Assembly (NCBI GenBank): GCA_033855775.1
Contig: JAWVFT010000127.1
Span: forward strand, 1 to 30,619
Direction of reading: 5' to 3'
Length of the DNA: 30,619 bases
Source of the DNA: DASVTR01 sp033855775
GTDB lineage: Bacteria; Acidobacteriota; Blastocatellia; Pyrinomonadales; Pyrinomonadaceae
Position 1 is the stretch's first letter, and every line of letters begins with the position of its first letter. Shown here piece by piece: positions 7,602 through 14,853 of the stretch. The notes below the pieces were generated by a model. The model saw nothing but the letters and a program-made list of their open reading frames with translations. It had not been told where the DNA came from and made no database searches. Made by a program: the position numbers and the translations under genes.

Positions 7602-8141
7602 ATGGCACGCATTGACGGGGTTGAGCCGCAGCAAGTTGACCGCTATGCGCGTCAAGTCTTCGAGGCGCAGGCGAAGAAGTGGGGCGCTCCGCTTCTTAAT
7701 CACCTCGTCTACGCGCGGCGGCCTTCCATCTTTCGCGGGGCGCGCGGCATGTGGCAAGGGATTGAGGCATCCGCGCTGATTGACGCGCGCCTGCAAGCTC
7801 TCCTTAATCGCCGCGTCGCCGCGCTCAACCATTGCGAGTTTTGACAGGACATCAACGCTGCCGTGGGCAGCGAGCTTGGCTTGTCGCAAGAGAAGATTCT
7901 GGCGCTGGCGGACTATGCGAGCAGCCCGCTCTACGACGCGGCGGAGCGTGTCGCCCTCGAATACGCGGACGCGATGACGATGACAGACCGCGACGTGAGC
8001 GACGAGTTGTTCGCGCGCCTCCGAGAATTTTATGATACGGATGCCATCGTCGAGTTGACGGCCATCATCGCCTGGGAGAACGCTTCCAGCAAATTCAATC
8101 GCGCCCTGCGCGTGCCGTCGCAACAACTCTGGCAGCCTTGA
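7602..8141 (+). CDS. AhpD/carboxymuconolactone-decarboxylase-like selenoprotein (in-frame UGA, CxxU)
   Basis: A single frame encodes 179 residues interrupted once, by TGA at 7842-7844. The upstream half (MARIDGVEPQQVDRYARQ ... ALLNRRVAALNHCEF) and downstream half (QDINAAVGSELGLSQEKI ... AIIAWENASSKFNRALR) together make one CMD/AhpD-like domain. The family redox motif is CxxC; here it reads C78-E-F-UGA81, so UGA falls exactly on the second cysteine. A hairpin with SECIS-like geometry begins 11 nt after UGA. I infer selenocysteine insertion giving a CxxU peroxidase or oxidoreductase active site. The position four after U81 is Asn rather than the His of AhpD. GGAG and GAGAAG precede the ATG. A simple nonsense mutation is the alternative. 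No sel genes are in the window. Confidence 0.8.
7856..7872 (+). promoter_or_regulatory. Candidate bacterial SECIS element
   Basis: The 17-nt segment CGCTGCC-GTG-GGCAGCG is a perfect 7-bp stem with a GUG apical loop. It starts exactly 11 nt after the in-frame TGA. From memory, the minimal E. coli fdhF SECIS is also a 17-nt stem-loop 11 nt after its UGA and carries a GU in the loop. The first loop base is G, as bacterial SECIS models require, and 18 nt separate UGA from the loop. The bulged U of the E. coli element is absent. Confidence 0.72.
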
Positions 8142-8163
8142 TTCTCCGTCCATTAGATTTTAC

Positions 8164-8197
8164 GCATTGACGCCGCTTATTTTAGCATTGACGCCGC
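8164..8197 (+). repeat. Direct repeat upstream of the TonB-C gene
   Basis: GCATTGACGCCGC occurs at 8164-8176 and again at 8185-8197, separated by TTATTTTA. The start-to-start distance is 21 bp, two helical turns. Each copy contains TTGACG, resembling a -35 box, but no -10 box is found at the right distance. It could be an operator for the gene starting at 8213. Confidence 0.5.
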
Positions 8198-8212
8198 ATT
8201 AAACTTTAAGCC

Positions 8213-9142
8213 TTGAAGCCTCGCTTTTTATTGTTGCTCGTTCTGCTCGGCTGCGCCGCGCTCGCCTCAAGCGTCGCGGCGCAGCCGACCTCGCCCGCGC
8301 GCCGGACAAACGTGGCCGTGCTCGACTTCGGAGAGACGGCGACGGGCGCGAGCGCGGCTTTGAAGTTCAGAACCGCGCTGGCCGCCGACGCAGGCTTGTC
8401 AGTGCCGGATAGAGATGAAAGCCGGGCGGCGGCGCGCGGGTCTGGCTACGCGGGTTCGCTCAACCTGACGCTGGTTGAGGCGCGCGATTTAGGCTCCGCG
8501 CTCGGCGTTGATTTTTATCTGCTCGGCGACGCGCAAACGCTGCGCCGTTCTCGCTCCGACCGTCCGGCTTACTTCGAATCCGCCGCCGCCGTCTTTCTCG
8601 TCAGTTCTCGCACCGGCAGGCTCATCATGTGGGAGCGTCCGAGCGCGGAGGAGGCTTCGCCGGAAGCTGCCGAGCGACGACTGCTCGCGGAGTTGGAGCG
8701 ACGAGCCGCGAGCTATGCTGAACTTGTGCGCGCAGCCGAAGCGCGTGAGCGCGACGAACGCGCCGAGGCGATAGAGCATCGCGCCCCGCTCGTCGAAGAC
8801 GCGCCGATGGATGAAAGCCCCGCTGCCTTAGGCTTGCGCTTGCCCGCGCCCTATCGTCGCGTGCAACCGGCTTATCCGGAGACAGCCGCGCGCGCAGGAG
8901 TTGAAGCCGTCGTTGACGCGCAGGTCGAGGTTGACGCGGCGGGCGAAGTCGCGCGCGTCGAAGTCGTGCGATGGGCCGGTTACGGGCTTGACGAAGCGAC
9001 CGTCAGCGTCATTCGTCAACTACACTTTCGCCCGGCCACCCGCGACGGCTCGCCCGTCCCGCTGCGCGTGCTGCTGCGCTACAACTTTCGCCGCCCTCCC
9101 GGCGAAAGCCAAAAGGCGACAGCCGTGAGCAGTCAAAAGTGA
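8213..9142 (+). CDS. Exported protein with C-terminal TonB domain
   Basis: The 309-residue product (TTG start) has a signal peptide (LLLLVLLGCAALASSVAAQ). An N-terminal domain (about 30-140: TNVAVLDFGETATG, LGVDFYLLGDAQ, YFESAAAVFLVSSRTGRL) recalls CsgG/FlgO/TolB-type envelope proteins. A charged helical linker follows (about 145-200). The C-terminus is a TonB_C fold (about 210-297: PYRRVQPAYPETAARAGVEAVV, GYGLDEATVSVIRQLHFRPA). TonB_C domains contact TonB boxes of outer-membrane receptors. Unlike classical TonB there is no proline-rich spanning segment, and the N-terminal hydrophobic stretch looks like a cleavable signal, so energy transduction from ExbBD is doubtful. The start is weakly supported, with only AAG-type sequence upstream. 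It lies 71 bp after the selenoprotein. Confidence 0.8.
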   Translation: MKPRFLLLLVLLGCAALASSVAAQPTSPARRTNVAVLDFGETATGASAALKFRTALAADAGLSVPDRDESRAAARGSGYAGSLNLTLVEARDLGSALGVDFYLLGDAQTLRRSRSDRPAYFESAAAVFLVSSRTGRLIMWERPSAEEASPEAAERRLLAELERRAASYAELVRAAEARERDERAEAIEHRAPLVEDAPMDESPAALGLRLPAPYRRVQPAYPETAARAGVEAVVDAQVEVDAAGEVARVEVVRWAGYGLDEATVSVIRQLHFRPATRDGSPVPLRVLLRYNFRRPPGESQKATAVSSQK

Positions 9143-9290
9143 GCGGCAGTTAAAAGCGAACAGCGTTCATGAATCACGAGCGGGCGGGAATCAGCAGCAG
9201 TCATAAAGCAACGGGCGGTCAGTAGTCAGCAACTCAGTCTTCGGCTTGCGGCTGACGGCTGAGCATCGTTCTCTAAAGGAGTTAGAAAGC
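9143..9290 (+). other. Short-word-repeat spacer before the S41 peptidase
   Basis: The spacer is built from repeated and inverted words (AGTCAGC, GCTGAC, CTCAG, CTGAG), for example GTCAGC near 9215 and GCTGAC near 9251. It ends in AAAGGAG (9275-9281), the ribosome binding site of the S41 gene. No gene is seen in it. Confidence 0.5.
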
Positions 9291-10607
9291 TTGCGTCGTC
9301 TTAACTTTTTATTTCGTCTGTGCGCGCTGTTGATGGCGCTGGGGGCGTGCGGCCTGGGCCTCGCGGCGGCGAGCGGCGCGCGGGAAGTTTCAGGCGGCGT
9401 TTCGACGGAGACGCGCGAGGGACGGCTCGCCGTTTTCGATGACGTGTGGCAGACGATTCGTGACCGTTACTACGACCCTTCGTTTCACGGCGTTGACTGG
9501 CAAGCGCAACGCGCGACGTTTCGCCCGCTCGCCGCCACAGCGACCAACGCCGCGGAGTTATACGCCGTCCTTCGCCGCATGATTGGCAACCTGCGCGACG
9601 CGCACACGCGCATCCGCACGCCCGACGAAAAGTTTGACTGGCAACGCCCGCGCGTCTTGAGCGTCGGGCTGTCCGTGCGCGAAGTGGAGGGTCAGCCGGT
9701 GGTCGTCGCGGTCGAGCGCGGGGCGGAGGCCGAACGCCTCGGCTTGCGCGCGGGCGACACGATAATCAGCATTGACGACGAAGCGGCGCTCGACGTTTTC
9801 CGTCGTCGCTTGCAGGAACAGGGCGGCTCTTCGACCGCTGCGGCGGCGCGGCTGCGCGCGATGGCGACGCTGTTTGACGGGCCGCGCGATTCAAGCGTCA
9901 GGATTGTCTGGCGTGGCGGCGATGAGAAGGAGAAGAGCGGCAGTTTACGCCGCGAACTGCGCGAGCGTTCGACGGCTGTGCGCGCTCGCTCGGTGGAAGG
10001 CGGCAACGTCCTTGTCGAGTTCGACGTGTTCGCTCCCGACACCGCGCTTGAGTTTACGCGCACGTTGATGAATCGCCTGCGCGGGGCGCGCGGGCTCATT
10101 CTGGATTTGCGCAATAACGGCGGCGGCGACGCCGAAGCGATGACCGAAATCGCCTCGTCCTTTCTGCCCGTGGGCCAGAGCCTCGGTCGCTTCACGGATC
10201 GCGGCGGTCGCGCTTTCTTCGAAGCCCAGACGCGCTCGTCTCTGCTGCTGTTCGCCGACTCGATTACGCGCCTGCAAGCTCCCGTCGTCGTCCTCACGAG
10301 CGAGCGCACATCGAGCGCGGCGGAGATTTTCGCTTACGCTCTGAAGGCTGCGCGGCGCGCGCGCATCATCGGCCAGAACACGTGCGGCTGCGTGCTCGCC
10401 ATCCGCCGCCGCCACACGCTGCCCGATGGCGGCGAACTGGATGTCAGCGAAATGGATTATCGCACCAGCGCGGGCGCGCGGCTCGAAGGCGTCGGCGTCG
10501 TGCCGGACGAAGCGATTCAACTGAAGCGCGCAGACCTCTCGGCCCGCCGCGACCGCGCCCTCGAACGCGCCCTCGCCTATCTCGCCAACGAAAATCGCCG
10601 CCGCTAA
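9291..10607 (+). CDS. S41 family peptidase (tricorn/IRBP-like branch) with PDZ domain
   Basis: TTG at 9291 is chosen because AAAGGAG lies 9 nt upstream and the product then begins with a signal peptide (MRRLNFLFRLCALLMALGACGLGLAAA); the frame is open further upstream to 9246. The 438 residues carry an N-terminal helical domain (VFDDVWQTIRDRYYDPSFHGVDW, LRDAHTRI). A PDZ domain follows (VVVAVERGAEAERLGLRAGDTIISIDD), then the TSPc protease domain (GLILDLRNNGGGDAEAMTEI, SERTSSAAEIFAYALK). The nucleophilic serine is expected in TSSAAE. The catalytic lysine region of C-terminal processing proteases (GKG) is replaced by GCV in IIGQNTCGCV, which fits the IRBP/tricorn-like S41 branch. It is likely a periplasmic protease. 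Confidence 0.87.
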   Translation: MRRLNFLFRLCALLMALGACGLGLAAASGAREVSGGVSTETREGRLAVFDDVWQTIRDRYYDPSFHGVDWQAQRATFRPLAATATNAAELYAVLRRMIGNLRDAHTRIRTPDEKFDWQRPRVLSVGLSVREVEGQPVVVAVERGAEAERLGLRAGDTIISIDDEAALDVFRRRLQEQGGSSTAAAARLRAMATLFDGPRDSSVRIVWRGGDEKEKSGSLRRELRERSTAVRARSVEGGNVLVEFDVFAPDTALEFTRTLMNRLRGARGLILDLRNNGGGDAEAMTEIASSFLPVGQSLGRFTDRGGRAFFEAQTRSSLLLFADSITRLQAPVVVLTSERTSSAAEIFAYALKAARRARIIGQNTCGCVLAIRRRHTLPDGGELDVSEMDYRTSAGARLEGVGVVPDEAIQLKRADLSARRDRALERALAYLANENRRR

Positions 10608-10815
10608 TAACGGAACCTTTCTAAACATGCGGCGTCTAAAGTTTCAGCAGACGCCACGTTCGCCCGCAAGCCTTTTCGGATGGGCGCGTTCTACTCAAAG
10701 AGCGGGACGCGCGGCTCTTGTGTCCGTCCGGCGCGCTTCGCTCTACACGAGCGCGGCAGGCAGCAAAAGCGACGCCCGGCCTTCGTCCGTCAGACATCGA
10801 AAAGGAGACTCTCCA
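10608..10815 (+). other. Non-coding gap before the membrane-anchored unknown
   Basis: The frame of the next gene stays open through this stretch from 10627, but the upstream part has no family resemblance and an arginine/serine-rich, unlikely composition. A strong AAAGGAG (10801-10807) points to a start at 10816. I see no promoter or hairpin that I can defend here. Confidence 0.5.
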
Positions 10816-11367
10816 TTGAATATTCAAAAGCACATCGCCGGCCTCGTGCTCTTCATCTTCATCGTCAGCAGTTCGGTCTACATCTATAGCCTTGTGGCCG
10901 CGCCTCTGCGAATGATTCCGCCCATTCCTCTTTATGAACTGCCGACCCGCCGCGTCAACTCGTCGCCGCCCATTGATTATCAACCGCGGTTAGTCTCTCT
11001 GGATTTCATCAACGAGATGAGCTACACGACGTTGACCGTCAAGCGCGAGAGCAACACGCCCGCGCCCGCCATGCTCTGGGTCAACACCTCTTTCTTCGTG
11101 CCGGAATCGCCTGACGAACTATGGACAAGCGGCCCCGTCGAGTTGCGCGCGCCGTTTGGCGGCGGCGGCAACCAGGCATCCCTCACGGTCGTCAGTAGAT
11201 TTCCCTGGCGCAACAGCGCGGGCGTCCGGCGCGCGGGCTTCTACGCGCTCGTCACCGTCTCGACCGTTTCCGCCGACGACGCACTGCGCCGCTCCGAACA
11301 GGCCGAGGCCACCATCGAGACAGCCGTTCCGGTCTTAGTGCAGGTCGAACAACAAACGGGCCGTTAA
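10816..11367 (+). CDS. Membrane-anchored exported protein of unknown function
   Basis: TTG at 10816 is preceded by AAAGGAG with 8-nt spacing. The 183-residue product starts MNIQKHIAGLVLFIFIVSSSVYIYSLVAA, a single N-terminal hydrophobic helix that probably serves as an uncleaved anchor. A proline-rich segment (RMIPPIPLYELPTRR) follows, then a beta-rich domain (RLVSLDFINEMSYTTLTVKRES, AMLWVNTSFFVPE, AGFYALVTVSTVSADDALRRS). I do not recognise a named family. It sits between the S41 peptidase and the vWA lipoprotein, all on one strand, so envelope function is likely. Confidence 0.7.
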   Translation: MNIQKHIAGLVLFIFIVSSSVYIYSLVAAPLRMIPPIPLYELPTRRVNSSPPIDYQPRLVSLDFINEMSYTTLTVKRESNTPAPAMLWVNTSFFVPESPDELWTSGPVELRAPFGGGGNQASLTVVSRFPWRNSAGVRRAGFYALVTVSTVSADDALRRSEQAEATIETAVPVLVQVEQQTGR

Positions 11368-11476
11368 ATTGTTTTGGCAGCGGCGGCTGCCGCGCAAGTT
11401 TTACGAAGAGCTTCATTCAAAGCCTGCAAGATTTTCAAACGCTAGCGCGAAAGCAGACGACCGAAGGAGATTGGTG

Positions 11477-13192
11477 ATGAAAGACGACAATGGCAAGACA
11501 TCAAACGGCAGCAAGAATTTTCTCTCAAGACGCGCTGGCGCGCATGCAGGCAAACGTCAACTCTTTCTCGTTGCCTGCCTGATTGCGTCGCTGCTCTTAG
11601 CGTCGTGCCAGCAGGAGAAAACAAAGAAGAGCGTGGCCGGAGTCGCGGAGGAAACACCGACTTCCGACACGACGACGGCGAACGTGGCAACGTCTGCTTC
11701 GCCCAACGGCGTCGCCAGCACGATGGCTTACGACGGCAGGCAGGAGAGTCAAGCCTCCAACACGGAGGCGTACACGCACTTTGACGACAACCCGTTCATC
11801 GAAGCCTCGCGCGCTCCGCTCTCAACCTTCTCCATCGACGTTGACACGGCTTCCTACAGCAACACGCGCCGCTTCATCACGGACGGGCAGTTGCCGCCCA
11901 AGGACGCCGTGCGCATCGAAGAGTTGGTCAACTATTTCTCTTACGACTACCCGCAGCCGGTCGGCGAAGCTCCCTTCTCCGTGACGGCTGAAGTCTCCGA
12001 GGCCCCCTGGAACAAAGCGCACCGCCTCGTCCACATCGGCCTTCAGGGCAAGCGGATTGCGCCGGAGCAGATGCCGCCCGCCAACCTCGTCTTCCTGCTC
12101 GATGTCTCCGGCTCGATGAATGAGCCGCGCAAGCTCCCGCTCGTCAAGTCTGCCCTGAAGATGTTGATTGAGCAGTTGGGCGCGCGTGACCGCATCGCCA
12201 TCGTCGTCTACGCGGGTTCGAGCGGGCTGGCCTTGCCTTCGACCACGGGCGACCGCAAAGGCGAAATCCTCGCCGCGCTCGACCGCCTCGAAGCCGGAGG
12301 CTCGACCAACGGCGCAGAGGGCATTCAACTCGCTTACCAAATCGCGCAGCAGAACTTTATCAAGGGCGGCGCGAACCGCGTCATCCTCGCCACCGACGGC
12401 GACTTTAACGTCGGCGTCACCAGCGAAGGCGACCTCGTGCGCTTGATTGAAGAGAAGCGCGAGGGCGGCGTCTTCCTCTCCGTGCTCGGCTTCGGGACAG
12501 GCAACGTCAAGGACTCGACGATGGAGAAGCTGGCCGACAAAGGCAACGGCAACTACGCATACATTGACACGCTCGGCGAAGCCCGCAAGGCTCTCGGCGA
12601 ACAAATCGGCGGCACGCTTTTCACCATCGCCAAGGATGTCAAGATACAGGTCGAGTTCAACCCGAAACAGGCCGCCGCGTATCGCTTAATCGGCTACGAA
12701 AATCGTCTCCTGCGCGATCAGGATTTTAACGACGACACAAAGGACGCGGGCGAAATCGGCGCGGGCCACACCGTCACGGCTCTCTACGAAGTCGTCCCCT
12801 TCGGGCAGAAGTTCGAGAACGCGGGCGTTGACCCTTTGAAGTACCAGCAACCTTCGCAGACTTCGCAGATGGCCGACAGCCGCGAGTTGATGAACATCAA
12901 GCTGCGCTACAAAGAGCCTGACGCAAGCTTTAGCAAGTTGCTCAACATCGGTCTCGCGGACGCGGGCAACAAGCTGAACAACGCCTCCGAGAATTTCAAG
13001 TTTGCCTCGGCGGTCGCGGAGTTCGGCATGCTCCTGCGCGCTTCCAAATACAAAGCGGACGCCAGCTACACGGACGTGCTGCAACTGGCGCGCTCGTCAA
13101 CCGGCACAGACCTGCACGGCTATCGCAACGACTTCATCAACATGGTCGAGACGGCCCGCACGCTCTCGTCCCGCAGGGCCGCGCTCGACTAA
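11477..13192 (+). CDS. vWA-domain lipoprotein of the YfbK family
   Basis: ATG at 11477 has GAAGGAG 7 nt upstream; the open frame further 5' is not needed. The 571-residue product has a lipoprotein signal peptide with lipobox LLASC (Cys44), so it should be membrane-attached. The YfbK N-terminal segment (PLSTFSIDVDTASYSNTRRF, AVRIEELVNYFSYDYPQP) precedes a von Willebrand A domain whose MIDAS is intact (D209-V-S211-G-S213, then GGSTNGAEGIQLAY and TDGDFNVG). The C-terminal domain is the one found in YfbK proteins (IKLRYKEPDA to GYRNDFINMVETARTL). The family binds metal ions and presumably protein partners in the envelope; its exact role is unresolved. Length is normal for the family. Confidence 0.9.
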   Translation: MKDDNGKTSNGSKNFLSRRAGAHAGKRQLFLVACLIASLLLASCQQEKTKKSVAGVAEETPTSDTTTANVATSASPNGVASTMAYDGRQESQASNTEAYTHFDDNPFIEASRAPLSTFSIDVDTASYSNTRRFITDGQLPPKDAVRIEELVNYFSYDYPQPVGEAPFSVTAEVSEAPWNKAHRLVHIGLQGKRIAPEQMPPANLVFLLDVSGSMNEPRKLPLVKSALKMLIEQLGARDRIAIVVYAGSSGLALPSTTGDRKGEILAALDRLEAGGSTNGAEGIQLAYQIAQQNFIKGGANRVILATDGDFNVGVTSEGDLVRLIEEKREGGVFLSVLGFGTGNVKDSTMEKLADKGNGNYAYIDTLGEARKALGEQIGGTLFTIAKDVKIQVEFNPKQAAAYRLIGYENRLLRDQDFNDDTKDAGEIGAGHTVTALYEVVPFGQKFENAGVDPLKYQQPSQTSQMADSRELMNIKLRYKEPDASFSKLLNIGLADAGNKLNNASENFKFASAVAEFGMLLRASKYKADASYTDVLQLARSSTGTDLHGYRNDFINMVETARTLSSRRAALD

Positions 13193-13264
13193 AGCAACTT
13201 GTGCCGCCTTGAGCGAACAGTCGCTCGCCATAGCCGACACTTAAGGCCACTAGAGAGAATTGAA

Positions 13265-13357
13265 AAAGAGAGAACACGAAGGCGCGATGCAAGCTTTCGT
13301 GTTCTCTCTTTCCGTATTCCATCTTCTCTCTTTCCGTGTTCTGTCTTCTCTCTTTTA
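13265..13357. repeat. 16-bp inverted repeat fused to 22-nt tandem repeat
   Basis: AAAGAGAGAACACGAA (13265-13280) is the perfect complement of TTCGTGTTCTCTCTTT (13296-13311). The right arm is then reiterated as TTCTCTCTTTCCGT-containing 22-nt units for two and a half copies. The arrangement suggests replication slippage generating both the direct and the inverted copies. Confidence 0.7.
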
Positions 13358-13444
13358 TGTCTCCGGCCTTCGATGTTTGTCGTCCAGCAAGTCTTCGTAA
13401 ATCTTCATTACAGCCGCGCTCTCATCCCGCGTTTTCAAACCTTG

Positions 13445-13473
13445 TGTGACAGGCGCGCGGGTCGTGTTATGAT
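13445..13473 (+). promoter_or_regulatory. Candidate promoter for the MgtE-N/CBS gene
   Basis: TGTGAC (13445-13450) and TATGAT (13468-13473) are 17 bp apart. The -10 hexamer is a good match to TATAAT; the -35 is weaker. The start codon follows at 13513. Confidence 0.45.
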
Positions 13474-13512
13474 GAGGCTCTACCGGCAAGAAGGATAGTT
13501 GGGCCGTCCAAA

Positions 13513-14754
13513 ATGTTGTATCTCTCTCAAGTGTTGGGTCGTCCGATACGCGACCTCGAAGGCGAGCGTGTGGCGACCATCAGGGACATCATCGTGCGTC
13601 TGGGCGAGGAAGACCATCCGCCTGTGACGGGCTTTGTCGCGCGCTATCGCCGCCGCAATTTCTTTCTGCCGCGCTGGCGCATCGCGCAGTTTGGCGAGCA
13701 GGGCGCGAGCTTGAACGCAGACATTCTGGACTTGCGCCCGTTCAAGCGACGCGAAGACGAAGTGTTGCTGGCGCGCGACGTGCTCGACAAGCAGTTGATT
13801 GATGTTGACGGCAAACGGGTCGTGCGCGTCAACGACGTGCAGTTGATTGAGGCGGCGAACGAGTTTCGCGTGACGGGAGCGGACGTGAGCCTGCAAGGCT
13901 TGTGGCGCAGGCTCATGCCAGTCGGCTTTGTCGGCGCGGCGCGGCCCGTTGAAGTCATTGACTGGAAGGACGTGGGCTATCTGGCGACGGACGCGGGCGG
14001 CGTTCGTTTGAAGTCTTCGGCGGACAAACTCGCGCGCCTGCACCCGGTCGAAATCGCGCGCCTCGCCGAAGCTCTCTCCTATCATCACGGCTCGGAGATT
14101 GTCGAAGCCCTCGACGACGAGATTGCCGCCGAGACGCTCGAAGAGATGCCCGCGATTGCGCAGGCGCGCATCATCGGCGAGATGGACGAAGAGCGCGCCG
14201 CGGACATTCTGGAATGGATGTCGCCGGACGAAGCGGCGGACGTGCTCGGCGATTTGCCGGAAGAGAAGGCCGAAGACCTGCTCAATCGCATGGACACCGA
14301 AGAGCAAGCGGATGTCGCGGAACTGCTGCCTTACGAAGACGACACGGCGGGCGGATTGATGACGACCGAGTTCGTCACGCTGCCACGCGCCCTGACGGTC
14401 GGCGAAGCTCTTGCGCGACTGCGCGAGATGGCCGAAACGCCGAACATGATTTACTACCTCTACGTCGTCGAAGAGGAAGGCTCCTGGAAGCTTTTGGGCG
14501 TCATCGCCCTGCGCAGCCTGATTCTGGCAGACCCGCAAGCCCCGCTCGCGGACGTGATGCGCGACGAGTTTCAGACAGCGCACCCGGACGATTCGGCCAA
14601 GGAAGTGGCGCAGAAGATAGCCGAGTACAATTTGCTGGCTCTGCCCGTCTTGGACGAAGCGGGCGAGATTTTGGGCATCATCACCGTTGACGACGCGATG
14701 GAAATTCTGCTGCCGAAAGGCTGGCGGCAACGCTTGCCGAGACTGTCCGGCTAG
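13513..14754 (+). CDS. Soluble PRC-barrel / MgtE-N / CBS-pair regulatory protein
   Basis: The 413-residue protein has no transmembrane segment. Residues 1-80 and about 85-160 look like PRC-barrel units (LSQVLGRPIRDLEGERVATIRDIIV; ARDVLDKQLIDVDGKRVVRVNDV). Residues about 175-280 form the MgtE N-terminal superhelix (LHPVEIARLAEALSYHHGSEIVEAL, MSPDEAADVLGDLPEEKAEDLL). Residues about 281-405 form a CBS pair (GGLMTTEFVTLP, LLGVIALRSLI, LLALPVLDEAGEILGIITVDDAM). In MgtE these cytosolic domains sense Mg2+ and gate the channel; here they are free-standing, 99 bp upstream of an NRAMP-family transporter. I infer a regulatory partner of that transporter. The start lacks a clear ribosome binding site. 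Confidence 0.88.
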   Translation: MLYLSQVLGRPIRDLEGERVATIRDIIVRLGEEDHPPVTGFVARYRRRNFFLPRWRIAQFGEQGASLNADILDLRPFKRREDEVLLARDVLDKQLIDVDGKRVVRVNDVQLIEAANEFRVTGADVSLQGLWRRLMPVGFVGAARPVEVIDWKDVGYLATDAGGVRLKSSADKLARLHPVEIARLAEALSYHHGSEIVEALDDEIAAETLEEMPAIAQARIIGEMDEERAADILEWMSPDEAADVLGDLPEEKAEDLLNRMDTEEQADVAELLPYEDDTAGGLMTTEFVTLPRALTVGEALARLREMAETPNMIYYLYVVEEEGSWKLLGVIALRSLILADPQAPLADVMRDEFQTAHPDDSAKEVAQKIAEYNLLALPVLDEAGEILGIITVDDAMEILLPKGWRQRLPRLSG

Positions 14755-14853
14755 ACAAAACACGGCGCACAGGATAAAAGAAACTGTCGCTTTGTCCAGC
14801 TGCTTTTCACTCTTTACCGCTTGACCGTATGAGAGACGGAGAACCTCCTAATC

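Larger units (their letters stand above)
13193..13512. other. Intergenic region with palindrome and 22-nt tandem repeat
   Basis: This 320-bp gap has no supported gene. It contains a perfect 16-bp inverted repeat (13265-13280 with 13296-13311), overlapped by a T/C-rich tandem repeat of 22-nt units (13302-13323, 13324-13345, partial 13346-13357). A candidate promoter for the MgtE-N/CBS gene lies at 13445-13473. The palindrome may terminate the upstream vWA transcript. Confidence 0.6.

Noticed and set aside
7602..8141. Simple pseudogene explanation for the interrupted CMD-like gene
   Set aside because: There is one in-frame TGA only, exactly at a redox Cys, with a SECIS-like hairpin at canonical spacing and intact sequence after it. 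Kept as the alternative, not the preferred reading.
13193..13512. Small protein gene in the gap after the vWA gene
   Set aside because: Open frames there run through the tandem repeat and palindrome and show no credible protein sequence.
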